Assembly: GCF_037893015.1 (NCBI RefSeq)
Contig: NC_133663.1
Location: forward strand, 930,001-994,000
DNA from: Macrotis lagotis
Lineage: Eukaryota > Chordata > Mammalia > Peramelemorphia > Peramelidae
DNA: 64,000 nucleotides
Reading direction: 5' to 3'
Shown here: in pieces, positions 33,551 to 44,955 of the stretch
Position numbering within the stretch: position 1 is the stretch's first letter
Layout of the letters: every line of letters begins with the position of its first letter
Notes under the pieces: generated by a model
Told to the model about the DNA's origin: nothing
Databases searched by the model: none
What the model saw: only the letters and a program-made list of their open reading frames with translations
Program-made: the position numbers and the translations under genes

Positions 33551-34940
33551 TCTAAGTCCTGGGTCTCCTGAAAAAATAAACTTAGGCCTAATAGAAGTAG
33601 ATCTAAGACTCCTCTATCAGAACAAAATCATTTGAATGACAAAAATCCCAGTCTTTTGCCACCACCACCAATCCCTTGGTGATAGTGTCTCTTCTTTCCA
33701 AGATCTTGGCACTGCCTAAGATTCCCCCCTTCTACTCAAGAGACAAGCTACTTGGAATCCTCAGATTCCAAGCTCGAGAAGCAAATCCAAGCATGTTACC
33801 TATCCTACCCCACCCCCCAGACAATTCTCCTTCTCTGTCTCCTCTGCATCTCTCTGTCTGTCTCATGCCTCTGTTTCTGTCCTTCAATCTATGTCTCTGT
33901 TTCTCTGTGTCTTTGTCTCTGTCAACTGTCTCTCTATGCCTGTCTTTTACTCTGTCTCTGCCTCTTTCCTTGTTGAGGCTTTTTCCTCAGATCAAGTGGA
34001 ACCTAGGGACTCTCCCCTTAGACCACATAAGTGAAAGCATCATTTACCCACTTCCGTTCACTTACCCCATCCCCCCTATTTCCCCCCCCACCTCCCACTC
34101 GCCCTCACCCCCCCACCCTCTTCTTCCCCTCTGCCTAGAGGCAGATATGGGTGGCTCCCCCTTCCCAGGTCCTAGGTTTCTTCTTAACTGCTGTTCTTTG
34201 GTGAGGTGAAAAGAGGCAATGGCCAGAAAATCTTGGCTCTTTAACTGTCCATTTCTTCTGGGCCTAATCTAGAGACATCCTCCCAAGAACATAATTCAGT
34301 CCAATCAATATTTGTGAAGCACCTGCTGTGTTGGCCACTGGGTTTAAAGTCCGGGACACAGAGGTACCCCTGACATCCCCTGCCTGCAGGGAGTCAACAC
34401 CCTCCTCTCTTCTACCACAAAAAGTTGGACATCCTGGACCCTCCTCTGTCTTCTCTGGCACAAACTGGTCAAGGGAACCCAGGGCAGGAGAGTTAAACTG
34501 GATCTATCTAGTCCAGCACTAGAGGAGGGGCATGGGAGGGGAGGGGCATGGGAAGGGGGGGGAGGGCAGAGACCAAGAGGGGGGCTGAGGCTTGGTGTTA
34601 GAAAGCTCACAGTACATAGGGGTCTTCAGAGATCTTCAAGGATCCTCATCTTGCTGAGGAGGAAATTGGGACTCAGAAAGAGTCAGGGAGAGCACAAAGA
34701 GGGAAGTGTCAGAATCTGTTAAATGCCTACAATATGCCAGATACTGAGTTAAGTGGGGAAGAAGGGTGCAAAGAAAGTCCCAAGACAGTCCCTTGCTTCA
34801 GACTGTCCAGAAATACTGAAATCCAGGTAATGAGAAGGGAGGGGAGTGAGGGAGAGGCATGATGAGGTAAAACTCCTTAAGTGTAGGACATGTATTAGGT
34901 TAGAAAAGGGGCTGGGGATAATGGAGAAGGGGCTTAAATG
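33551..34940. other. Intergenic upstream of XAF1
   Basis: It contains a degenerate TCTG/TCTC tract (33835-33975) and two ancient CR1/L3-type tails (about 34290-34400 and 34705-34830, both with GGGAC/GGGAA...ACAGAGG-type wording). No gene is recognised. Confidence 0.4.
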
Positions 34941-34948
34941 TGCTCCCT

Positions 34949-35400
34949 TGATTTCCATGAACGGATGCTGAGTGAGATGAGCAGAACCAGAAGAATATTG
35001 TCCACCCTAGCAGCAACATGGGGGCGATGATCAACCCTGATGGACTCGCTCATTCCATCAGGGCAACCATCAGGGACAATTTGGGGCTGTCTGCGATGGA
35101 GAATGCCATCTGTATCCAGAGAAAGAGCTGGGGAGTCTGAACAAAGACCAAGGACTATTACCTTTAACTTAGAAAAACAAAACTGTTATCTTTTTATGTA
35201 ATTCTGCTATCTCTTATACTTTATGTTTTCTTCCTTAAGGATCTGATTTCTCTCTCCTCACATCCAACTTAGATCAATGTAGACCATGGAAACAATGTGA
35301 AGATTAACAGACTATCTTCTGTGGGGGGTGGGGGGAGGGAAGCAAGATTAGGGGGAAAATTGTAAAATTCAAAATAAATAAATAAATATTTTTAAAAAGC
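34949..35400 (+). repeat. 5'-truncated L1, young type
   Basis: It begins inside the ORF2 end (ATGAACGGATGCTGAGTGAG) and ends AAATAAATAAATATTTTTAAAAAGC. TGCTCCCT at 34941-34948 and 35401-35408 is an exact target duplication. It lies about 550 bp above XAF1 exon 1. Confidence 0.9.
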
Positions 35401-35891
35401 TGCTCCCTGTAACCCTCTTTCCTTCCCTTCCCCAAGTTCCAGCTCTCTGTCCTCTCAGGCTCTAGCATTCTGTCTCTCTCTCCTCTAGACAGAGGATACA
35501 GCTTATGGAAGCGGCCATGGGGCTCTCAAAGTCAGGTTCTAATGGGGAGCCCTCCCCTGCCATTACAAGTGTACTTTTTGAATCTTCTTGGACTCAAGGC
35601 GGGTGTCCCAGGCCCCTTGAAGGGGACTCCAGAACAGCACAGCCTCCTCAATCGCTCCAGATGTCCCCTCAACATCTCCAGGTCCAGTGTGGAGCCTGCC
35701 AGACTGTCCCCCCGGGATGTCCTCCCCTCTTTTCTTTTCTTCTCATCCTCCAACTGCCCCCACTCCCTCACAAATACTGAGGCCCTTTCCTAGTCACCCC
35801 AGATCCTGGATTTTTTGGATTCCAGCGAGGCAGAACTGTGCTGCCTCCTCCCGCCCCCTTGCAGTTCAGTAACTGCAGCCTGGCTTCTTTC

Positions 35892-35903
35892 AGTTTCGTT
35901 TCC
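35892..35903 (+). promoter_or_regulatory. XAF1: ISRE / IRF site in the XAF1 promoter
   Basis: AGTTTCGTTTCC is a consensus interferon-stimulated response element, 50 bp above the XAF1 start codon. XAF1 is known as an interferon-induced gene with an IRF element close to its start site. Binding here is inference. Confidence 0.8.
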
Positions 35904-35952
35904 TGGTTTGGCTGTTAAAGAGAACAGAAAGGCTCTGAGTCCTTGAAGAACC

Positions 35953-35984
35953 ATGGAGGAGGACCTTCAACTCTGCACAAACTG
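35953..35984 (+). CDS. XAF1: XAF1 coding exon 1 (residues 1-11)
   Basis: MEEDLQLCTNC with the last codon split TG|T; donor CTG|GTAAGA. It supplies the first two cysteines of finger 1. Confidence 0.9.
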
Positions 35985-38900
35985 GTAAGAGGGCGACTCT
36001 GTGCCTCTAACCATTGACCAAAAGTGTGCCATCGGGGGCTGCTGAAGGATGGGCTGGGAGGGAGCCTGGCCACTGGCCCAGTGAACCCAACAGGTAAGAT
36101 AGGCCACCCCCTAGGAGAGGAAGAGGAGGAGGAACTGCAATGATTTAGAGCCCCACTGAGGTCGATTATAGAATTCCACTTCTTTTCAATTTGTCTAGCT
36201 TTTAGAAGTCCTTTCTTGGTAGCCTCCCTGGCCCAGGGAGAGGGAAATGGAGAGAAGTCGGGGGGGGGGGGGGGGTGGAAGGGAGGTAGAGGGAAAAAAG
36301 AGGGGTCACACAACTCAAAGAAGGGAGTGCACCTCTTTCCTAGGGATTGTGAGCATAACATGAGGTCATATTTGTAAGGAGCAAAGTGCTCTGCAAGCTT
36401 CTCTTTCTTTGTAAAGCCTGCTAGCTGTTTTTCAGCTGAGAAAGGAGTGGGTTCAGTTTTGGAGGAACTCTCCTCCCTTAGCACCCTCTCTAGCAAAACT
36501 CAGAGCAAGAGAAATTTACTTTGCCTAGTAAATGATTGTTTTCTTAAATGCAAATAGCCTTTGATCAAAAATTCAGAATATTAGAGAATTTACTAAGCCA
36601 GGAACCATCCTGCCTATTGCATTTGGCAATAAAACAGAAGAGAGAAACAGGAGGTTAAATTCATCTAGGAGAAGATGAAATCCAACCACTTCTTGATGAC
36701 CTCTTTTAGTCAAAAGAGGATCAAAACCCCCAGGGACTATAAGGCTGAAGGTCAGTCTCCTAGAGTGGACACTGTCCAGCTCCTGGGGACCATTCCCAAC
36801 CATTATTCTCTCCCTTTGTCTTTGGCCTCTGTCTGCCTCTCTCCCCTTTACCTGTCTTCTTTCTTTTTCTGACTCTTCTTTTTTCCTTTATTCTGCCTTT
36901 CTCTCCCCTTTACTCTCAATTTCTGCTGTCTTTGTCTCTCTCTCCTCTCTTCTTTTCTTTCTTCTTTTTCTTTTCTTTCTCCTCCTCCTCTTTCTCCTCC
37001 TCCTCCTCTTTTGGGGGGGTATGGGCAAGGGGGTTAAGTGACTTGCCTAAGATCACACAGCTAGTACCATATTTTCCCCAAAAGAAGACTGGGTCTGATG
37101 TTAATTTTTGCTCCAAAAGACATATTAGGGCTTATTTTAGGGAATGTCTTATTTTTTCATGTACAACTCTCTACATTTATTTAATTATTCATGTAAGATC
37201 TATTTCAAATATTAATGTCCAAAATATTATTTATTGATATTTAATTATATAGTAATATTATTGTTTTAGACTTTAATACAATAGATATACTAAATGCAGC
37301 CTCTTAACTGGGGCTTATTTTTGGATTAGGGTTTATATTAGGAGCATCTGAAAAAAACCATTCTAGGGCTTATTTTCTGGAAAATACAGAAAGTCTGAGA
37401 TTGGTATGAACTTAGGTCCTCTAGGGCTGGTGCTCTATCCACTGGGCCACCTAGCTGCCCCCTTTCCTTCTTTCCTTCTTTTCTTCTTCTTCTTCTTCTT
37501 CTTCTTCTTCTTCTTCTTCTTTTCTTCTTCTCTTCTTCTTCTTCTCCCCTTCTTCTCTGCTCTTTTACTCTGCCTGACTCCTTCTCTCTCATTCTTCTCC
37601 CTCTGTCTCCTCTGTCTCTTCCTCCACTATTCTCTCCACATGCTCTTCTGTAAGACTATATAGACACAGCCCCCCCCACATATATATGTGCATATGTAGG
37701 ATCCCAGAATCCTCAATTTTCAGGTTCCTAAGTGAGCGAGGCTATCTATCTCACCAGGCAGCAAGTCCAGGCTTTGCTAGAACAATGCTAACATTTGATT
37801 CCTTGTAAGTTCTGGTAGATATAAGGCCAACAGGAGAGAAGAGAGGTAGAGATGTTTAAGGAGATGTCCCAATGGAGAAATCAAAATGGGGAACTTCCAA
37901 GGTGCCAGATGCAGGCCTGGCTGATTGGAGACCAGACGGGAGCAGAGCCAAGTTAGGCCTATCTGATAGGCTCTGATAGGAACTGGAATCAATCAGTCAA
38001 CACATTTATTTATTTAAATTTGAGTTTATTTTCTGATCCGTAGTCTCTTTCCTCCCACCTCCCCTCCTCCTGAAAGCAATGAAAACAACCCCCCCCCCAT
38101 TATAGACATGTTTAACCAAGCAAAACAAATTATTTGCTTGGTCAAGTCCAAAGAAATCTGCTACCTCTGCTCTCTGACTCCCTCATCCTTACAGAGGACA
38201 GCCAGCTTTGTCCCAAGTCCTCGGGTGCTGTGGAGGATCATGGTGCTGGTCAGAGTTCCCAAGTCTTTCCAAGTTGTATGGATAAGCAGGAAATAACTGG
38301 CCTGAGTGCTGGGAACCCGAGACCCTGAGTCTCAAGGGGTTTCCATTTGAAGGAGGAAGATAACAAGGGCATAAATGTGGCCTGTATGGGCAACAGGAAT
38401 GTAAATCTTTACTAAGTAGTGATGAAATACCAGGTGAGATCATCTCGGGAGCAGCTGAGCAGGTGCTGGGGTGGCCAGGGACCCAAGATATCTACTTTAT
38501 GCAGAGGAAATGAGGGAAGAGTGTGCTCAGCAGGAGGCACAGCCACAGCCAAAGTTGTATTTGATTTTGAAGGCTCCAGAGATCCCAGGAGCAGATGGTG
38601 TAGGGAGTGACCTAGTCAGATGGACACTTGCAGAAGATCATTTTGGTGGCAGCAGTGTGGGAGATGGGCTGATGCCAAGGGAAGTTGGAGGTGGCAGGGG
38701 TCCCAGTCACAAGAACTGGAACTGAGGGGTTGCTCTGTAGAGCCGGGTATGCATGCAGGAGAGATTTGGCATCTGATCGGTTACCTGAAGGGAAGAACAT
38801 GACAGGAACTTGGCAGGATGACATCTGCAGTGGCTGGGAGAAGATTGACAGGAGAAAGGAGAAAGACTGGGTTGGGATGGACAGGGAGTGTCGGACTGCT

Positions 38901-41900
38901 TAGTGTAGTCTTACTTTCTTAAATCTTCAAGATGTCCTAAAACGTGTGGACAGCCATGTAATACTCTGCCTACAGATGATGAATGGTGTGTAAGGGATGG
39001 GTGAAGGCAAACTGAGGCTGAAGAATGTGCAGTATGTAGAGGCAGTTGGATAGAGAGAGGGATAAACTTTTGGGAAAATTTTGTCAGGGAAAGACATTGC
39101 CTTGTCTTCAACATCTCCAAAGGGAAGAGAACTAACACAGGGGAAGGTGACAAGAAAGTGAGGAGAACCTCAGGGGAGCAGCAGTACATTTGGTTTTATT
39201 TTGCAAAGGCCTGGGGATTAGAGGAGGGAGGGAAGGAAGCACGATGGAAGTCTGGCAGAGAGGGAGTGGACAAGAGACATCAGGACTCAGGGTGGCAGAA
39301 TACAGTAGGGTGAGGGACTGCTGTGCCCACCTTAGACTTCCCCTGAGATCTTGGATTCGACCACTCCTCACAGATCAGAAGAACACCCTGGGGACACCCT
39401 GAGTATATTTGGCATGAAGACTGAGGGATGGAAAATGGGGGATTCTGGGAAAGGAGTCTTGGAAGGGGAGGGGGAAGATGAGGAAAGACAGAGATTCTGG
39501 AATCTGGGGGAAAGGAAGTGAGGGAGCCCAGAAGAGCATGAAGATTGAAGGAAGAGAAGATGTGGACTCTCTCTTGTGGGGCAAGGGATGGGATGGGAAA
39601 GTCACTGAGGAACTTCTCCATGTGCAAGGTGGCTTCCTCTGGCTACTCCTGGCAGTGTTTTCTTTTAAGTCCAGTGCTCAGAGGTCCCTGGCCCAAGTGA
39701 AGCGAGATTACTTTGTCAGTTCTTGCTTTCACCAGAGGGTTCCAGGCATCAGATCACTCACCAATGGTTCCCTATCCTCCCTAGGGTCTCTTCCAGTTGG
39801 GTCAGGTTGAACAGCTTTATAGGAAGACCATACTGGCAAGCAAGTAAGGAATAATGGACAATCATATTTTAATAGGGCTTAAAGAGTACAGAGGCACTTG
39901 GCATGGCAATAGTAGCTTAAGGACTGTGGTGGGACAGGGAAGCAGCACAGGAAAGAGACAGGGGAGGGAGAGGACCCAAGAACTCACAGAATTGTGGATC
40001 AGTGTTGGCATGGACCCATAGCAGCTGAAGGAGGGCTTGGGGGCAGGGTTTTGAGGTCCTGTTGCTATAGGGTTTTATCTATTCCACTTTAGGGATGCCT
40101 CAACAATACAGCATTCCTCTCCTGGTACCTGGTTGCCTTCTCCCAATCTAATAGGGACTCTGAGTGGATCTTAGTTAATTTAAGAGGCAGTTTGTTGAGG
40201 GGGGTTCTAACATCTCCCCTACTCTTAATTCTTATTTCCTGCTGATCATTCCCTTATTGAATTCACTGGTGGAAGGAGGGGGGTCATGGGGGCCTTCAAC
40301 ACAAAAGCCTGGGAGAGGAGACAAAAAAGGTGGGTGGTCCAGGTGGTCTAGGTGGGCGAGGCTGGAGGGGTGACAGGCACAATGAAAGTTGTAGGGGGCT
40401 GGGAATCAGGGACCAAAGGGGGCATCATAGAAATGGCTACCCCAAAAGGTTAGAGCTATGTCAGAGGGGAAGTGATGTCCAAATAGGGTAGATGGACTGA
40501 AACTTCCCAGAGAGACTGCAGGTCTGAGGAAGGAGGGGGGGATTCAGTTCCCAAGGGTATCCTTGGTGATATACATGGAAGGAAATGCCAGACTGTATCA
40601 TTCTCCATCCCCCCATTGGACTCCCATCACAAACTTGTATCTGAGTCCCTGCCTGTTGCTGGCTCATGTTGGAGGACATGAAGCCACCCTGAATTTCTCC
40701 TATTTAGTGAAAAAAAAGTACCCTCTACCTATTTCCACCTCCACGAGGCCCACTGTCTGAAGTTTCGGACGATCTGTCCAGAATGCAAGGAGGTCATTCT
40801 GAAGAAGGAGTTGAAGGACCATCAAGAGAATGGGCACAAACAGGTGAGGAAATCAGTCCAGGCACCCTGGCCTGCTGCCTGGGTGACCCAGAACCTAACA
40901 TGAGCTCTATCCCACATCATTCAATAATGCATGAATGAATGAATGAAAACATGTAGGAAGAGCTAGGAGCCAGGGACTGTGACAGCTGTGGGACCACAAA
41001 TACTCTACTAAAGACAGTCCTATAGATCCCTCCAGGAGCCCTGGATAGGGACCACACATATAGGCTAGTAAGGGGTCCCAGGGCTGCTGGGTTGGGAGTA
41101 ATGAGAAGACAGGTGACATCCCTCTCCAGAATTAGATAGCAATACCAAGCTAGAACAAGCTAGAACAAGAGGTGGGGCTTGGGAGAGCAGATGACCAAGT
41201 TGCAAATCCAATAGCAAGATGACCCTGGCAGGGAGGAGCTGGATAGGATAATTAACCTTGTCTGACCTGGAGTGCAGGAGCCAAGTTTACATTCAATCAC
41301 CAATCCAGCTACTATGATCCCAGAGTAGGAGATTCACTTCTAGATAGATTAATTCCCCTGGAACCAGGAGCTAGGCATGTGATGCCTCACTTGCCCCATT
41401 TGCCAAATGGAACCAACTGCTGCTTCCTGTCCCTTCCCTTTCTTCAGAGCTCGGCTCTGTGGACAGCCCTTCCTTCAGGAAGTCCCCCCAACCCTCTCCA
41501 ATGAATTCCTCTCAGCTTGACCCAAATGGTTGGCTGCCTGGGGTCTCTCCCCCAGAGGTTCCTCCACTCACTAACCCTCAAGCTTTCCTCCCTCACTTAG
41601 GTCCAGTGCAAACTCTGCCAACAAACCATGAAGAAGTATCTGCTGGAAGCTCATGAGGTTCGAACTCTTTATATTAGGAGGCCTGGGTCAGGAGGTGGGA
41701 AGAATCCCTGAGTCCCACCCACTCCTTCTCTGCTATGCCTGCTGAGTGACTGGGCCAGTAGCTGGGACCCTCCGGCTCTAGCTGACAGCCTGGGGTACAC
41801 TGTTGAGTCTGATTGCTGCCCCAAAAGGGTTTACTGAAGCCTCCTGGGAGGGATGGAGAGGAGAAAGGACCAGACATTTCTTCCTTCCCCTCAGGCTGGG

Positions 41901-44695
41901 TGTCCTGAGCGTCCCATCAGATGTGAATTCTGTGACCTAGCAGTGCCACTCAGCCACCTGGAAGAGCATGAGAGCAGTTGTAGTGGACAGACCAAGACCC
42001 GCATCACCTGCAAACAGCCTGTCCAGCAGGCCCAGCAGGCCAACCCAGAAAACATCATCAGGTCCAGGCCTGAAAAATCCAGGGCAAGGGCTTTGGAGAA
42101 GAGTGAGATATCAGGCAAGCAGCTGCCCAACTCGCCCACTTGCAGCTCCTTTCATTTACTGAACCCTAGCACCAGCTCTCAGTTTCCCAATTTTTGAAAT
42201 GTACATAGATGTACTCTCTATGACCTTATCCATCCTCACCCTGTGCTCTGAAGTCCTTGGCCCTGTCCCTCCCCAATGGGTGAACACCAAGAGCTTGCTT
42301 GGGGAAGCACTCCATTGGTAGCTCACTGCCCATAGGAGAGCTTCCAGCTTCGCTCCTTCACTCAGTCCCTGGATCAGGGCCAGGCTCCGAGCACCGCCCT
42401 GTCTGGTGGTCTTGGCATTGCTGTGTCCCTAAGCAGCCTCACTGCCATCCCAAACAGCCCAGGCAGAGTACGTGATGAAACCAAGGTGGAAACCTGGCCT
42501 TCTCTTTCCCTTTGTTCCATCAAACCTGGATTTGAAAGACCAGTGGGAGAGTCAGATGGATTCCCATCTTAGTTGGACTGGTCCCTGAGGACTGCCCCCA
42601 GGCAGGGTACTCCCTGTCCCTTGGACCCAGATGTGGCTGCAGGAGGATGTCTGGAGCTGCCCTCTGGACCCATTGAGGCAGGCTCAGCTCACTGCTGTCT
42701 AAGGAGGTGTGGAGGGGCTCAGTCACTAAGATTGATGTCCCTGCTGCAGGGAGGTGGGGGTGCAGATCTCTGTTGTTATAGTAGCAGCCAAATAGAACTG
42801 GAAAAGAGACATAGTTATCTTATTGTTGGAATTGTGTGTTTTTCAAAGCTCCCAGAAAGAAAGTTAGCTGCCCAGAGTGCTGGAAAGACATTTCAGAAGC
42901 AAAGTTTCCTCAGCATCAGGTGAGTAACTGCCACAGGGTAGAGGTGGAAGCAGTAGGAACCCTCAGAGCATTTAAGGGTATCAGTGATTCACACTAGTGG
43001 GAAGCTATTGGGGATGCTCTAGAACACTGTGGGGTTCGGTGACTGGTACTAGTGTGAAGCCTATTGGGAAGATCTGGATTCAAATCTCACCTTTCACTTA
43101 CTAGCTGTATGACCCTAGACAAGTCACTTGACCTCTGTCTGCCTCTGAGTCCTTATCTATGAAATGGGGAGTGCCTCTGTCATTTTGTTATGAGGACCAA
43201 AGGAGATATCGATAAAGTGTTATAGAAATACAGGATGCTGCTCAGGGCCAATGTCATGGCTGGGGCTGGTATCAAAGCAGTGGAGGGGCCCAGAGTTATT
43301 CTGGTGCTGGCATCAGGTCCATGAAACCTGATTTCTGATATGATGGTGGAAAGTCCTCAGGATCTCTAAGAGCTGTTGGGGCCACCTTCCATCTTGGGAC
43401 TCCTTCCAGGGGCTCCCAGCTTCCTTTCTAGCCAAGCTGTCAGCCCTGGGGGCTCAGGTGCTTCTGACAAGTGGTCTCAGGGGACCTTCCACTTAGGATG
43501 AGGGGATGGGAGACACATTAGACCTTCCTCCCCTTCTTCTTCCTTCTTCTTCCTCCCTTGAGACTGGGGCTGGGCCTAGAGGCAGAAGGATTCTTGGGTC
43601 CAGGTCTAGCAGGACTCTTGACTTAAGCCAAGCTCAGTTCATTTCTAATCATAATTCCTGAAGAGCCTGTCAGGGTCAAAGAAAAGCAAACAGCTCATGC
43701 CCTCAAATAGAGGAGAAAATATGGGAAAATGAACTAGAAGTTTGGGGAGGGCCTTATGGGGGTGGGGATGGAAGGAGGATTGGGAAATGAAGTCTCTGGT
43801 CCACAGAGTCCCTCAAAGGTGTTCATAGGCAGTTGCTTTTTCATGCCCATCTGCAGGAGGAATGCCGCCGGTTCACAGGTCTGACCAGATCCTTTGGTGC
43901 CTGCCTGCTAAAGAGGCTAGACCAGGCTACGCCAGCCCGAAGGGATCCAGCTCAGGCATCCATGGGACAGAGGGTTGTCCGTCCAAAAAAGAAGCAAGAA
44001 AATCATGTCCTTAAAATGTTTCAAAACTCCCAGGTCACCAGATCTCAGCCTCTCAGGGGCCAGAAGGAGGAAGAGTATGATGTCCTAGAGGGCTGCTCCC
44101 ATTGTCACATCCTGCTTCCCCTGCCTGTACTGAGGCAGCATAAGGTAGGCTCAGAAGCAGCAGAAAGCAGATCACCTCCTCCGCCCTGGAAAGCAGCTTC
44201 TTCCCCAGCAGAGGAGAGCAAAGCCCTGTCCAAGCCCCCCCCCCCATAAAGGGAGGTGTTTCCAAGTCATGTACAAACAAGAGAAGGACTGAGTACAGAA
44301 GCAGCCCCCTCCCACACTCACATACCTGCCACCAATTCTAAGAACCAATGAGAGCCTGGGGACATCCAGGCAGGATTGCCCAGAGACAGGTGAAGGGGCA
44401 GAGCCTAGTGTGAGGATGTAGGACAAGGGCAGGAGACAGAGAACAGGCTCCTTGCTGTGGAGCTTGGAGGTCTTGGAGGGGACTGGGCAGTTTGGACTAG
44501 AAGAATGACATAGGATTTCAGCTTTGGAGCCAGGAGAGAGTCCCTCATTTTACAAAAGAGGGAACTGAGGCAGCCAAAAAGAGGAAACTGTCCAAGAGGA
44601 CACAGGTCATAGAGGCAGGAATTGAACCTTTTCCCTTCTTTTGCTTCTGCCTCTTTCACAGTGAAGAAGATGGATCAAAGGGGGAGTAGGTCAGA

Positions 44696-44742
<47 letters not shown>

Positions 44743-44955
44743 ACTCAGCCCATCAGTACCCCCATCATGGACAGGTCAACCTTGGTGTAACCACCAAACC
44801 CCAAACCTCTGTCTGGGTCATCTGCTATCTGTCTTAAGCATCTCTTCCCTTAGGAGAAATGTCAGCGCTTGACAATGGAGCCATGGAAGATTCTGAAGCA
44901 GAGGATTCCTGATGGAGCTGGAAAATCTCAGACTGGGAGAGCGGAGGTACTCTGA
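35953..44955 (+). CDS. XAF1: XAF1, XIAP-associated factor 1, complete
   Basis: Seven exons join in phase: 35953-35984, 40708-40843, 41601-41657, 41895-42102, 42849-42919, 43857-44144 and 44854-44955, for 297 residues (human about 301). XAF1 antagonises XIAP and promotes interferon-linked apoptosis in nucleus and cytosol. The protein is a row of TRAF-type zinc fingers. Fingers 1 (LCTNC...HEAHC), 2 (CPEC...H...H), 3 (CKLC...HEAGC), 4 (CEFC...HESSC), 6 (CPEC...HQEEC) and 7 (CSHC...HKEKC) keep their ligands. Finger 5 (TRITCKQPVQQAQQANPE) has lost most of them. A basic, low-complexity linker lies between fingers 6 and 7. The start sits 50 bp below an ISRE. All introns are GT-AG; the exon 3 donor (GAG|GTTCGA) is weak. 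No stop or frameshift interrupts the joined frame. FBXO39 lies downstream on the same strand. Confidence 0.95.
35985..37009. other. XAF1 intron 1, 5' part
   Basis: It contains a run of 16 G (36260-36275) and a long TCTTT/CTCC pyrimidine tract (about 36930-37013). A 193-codon minus-strand open frame (35915-36496) has no recognisable domain and is rejected as a gene. Confidence 0.5.
37010..37462 (-). repeat. tRNA-derived SINE, minus strand, split by a DNA transposon
   Basis: Left part: GGGGGTTAAGTGACTTGCCT...CACACAGCTAGTA. Right part: AGTCTGAGATTGG...GGGCCACCTAGCTGCCCC. The two halves are contiguous in other SINE copies, so 37067-37389 is an insertion. Confidence 0.85.
37067..37389. mobile_element. 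Short DNA transposon (MITE-like), inserted in a SINE
   Basis: About 320 bp. Ends are imperfect inverted repeats: CCATATTTTCCCCAAAAG at the left and, reversed, CTGTATTTTCCAGAAAATA at the right. Internal AGGGCTTATTTT motifs recur near both ends. AT-rich and non-coding, so it would need a transposase in trans. The family is not fixed: the ends suggest a hAT-type element, but I cannot confirm an 8-bp target duplication. Confidence 0.65.
37463..37560. repeat. (TTC)n microsatellite in XAF1 intron 1
   Basis: About 14 uninterrupted TTC units then mixed TTC/TCTTC units, directly abutting the SINE's end. Confidence 0.93.
38005..38175 (-). repeat. Inverted L1 3' UTR fragment
   Basis: Read on the plus strand it is reversed L1 tail text (TTTATTTATTTAAATTTGAG..., CATTATAGACATGTTTAACC). 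It is short and 5'-truncated. Confidence 0.5.
38176..40700. other. XAF1 intron 1, 3' part, unassigned
   Basis: Around 38560-39150 text such as TTTTGGTGGCAGCAGTGTGGGAGATGG recalls an old LINE relic, but I cannot name it. No exon other than exon 2 is visible. Confidence 0.35.
40708..40843 (+). CDS. XAF1: XAF1 coding exon 2 (residues 11-56)
   Basis: The acceptor CTATTTAG|T and donor CACAAACAG|GTGAGG give 136 bp, phase 2 to 0. It encodes EKKVPSTYFHLHEAHCLKF and the second finger CPECKEVILKKELKDHQ. Intron 1 is 4.7 kb. Confidence 0.93.
41601..41657 (+). CDS. XAF1: XAF1 coding exon 3 (residues 57-75)
   Basis: 57 bp encoding VQCKLCQQTMKKYLLEAHE. The acceptor CTCACTTAG|G is good; the donor GAG|GTTCGA is weak but keeps phase and matches the exon limits of the family. 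Confidence 0.88.
41895..42102 (+). CDS. XAF1: XAF1 coding exon 4 (residues 76-145)
   Basis: The acceptor CCCCTCAG|G and donor GAGAAGA|GTGAG give 208 bp, phase 0 to 1. It completes finger 3 (AGC), carries finger 4 and the degenerate finger 5. An open frame continues past the donor into the intron, but only this donor joins exon 5 in phase. Confidence 0.9.
42849..42919 (+). CDS. XAF1: XAF1 coding exon 5 (residues 145-168)
   Basis: The acceptor TTTCAAAG|C and donor CATCAG|GTGAGT give 71 bp, phase 1 to 0. It encodes PRKKVSCPECWKDISEAKF, the CxxC half of finger 6. Confidence 0.92.
43066..43240 (+). repeat. MIR SINE in XAF1 intron 5
   Basis: CACTTACTAGCTGTATGACC, then CTATGAAATGGGGAGTGCC: a MIR core. 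Its 3' part (43156-43210) recurs almost exactly at 44978-45032. Confidence 0.75.
43857..44144 (+). CDS. XAF1: XAF1 coding exon 6 (residues 169-264)
   Basis: The acceptor CATCTGCAG|G and donor CATAAG|GTAGGC give 288 bp, phase 0 to 0. It starts EECRRF (end of finger 6), runs through a basic linker, and ends in CSHCHILLPLPVLRQHK of finger 7. Confidence 0.93.
44700..44741. repeat. (GA)n microsatellite in XAF1 intron 6
   Basis: About 20 GA units, 110 bp above the exon 7 acceptor. Confidence 0.95.
44854..44955 (+). CDS. XAF1: XAF1 coding exon 7 (residues 265-297 and stop)
   Basis: The acceptor TCCCTTAG|G is followed by EKCQRLTMEPWKILKQR..., which closes finger 7, and a TGA at 44953-44955. The tail is longer and differs from what I recall of the human one. 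I could not place a polyadenylation signal. Confidence 0.9.
   Translation, partial: EKCQRLTMEPWKILKQRIPDGAGKSQTGRAEVL

Noticed and set aside
42103-42197. Extension of XAF1 exon 4 into the intron
   Set aside because: The donor GAGAAGA|GTGAG gives the only phase that joins exon 5 (finger 6), which is conserved.
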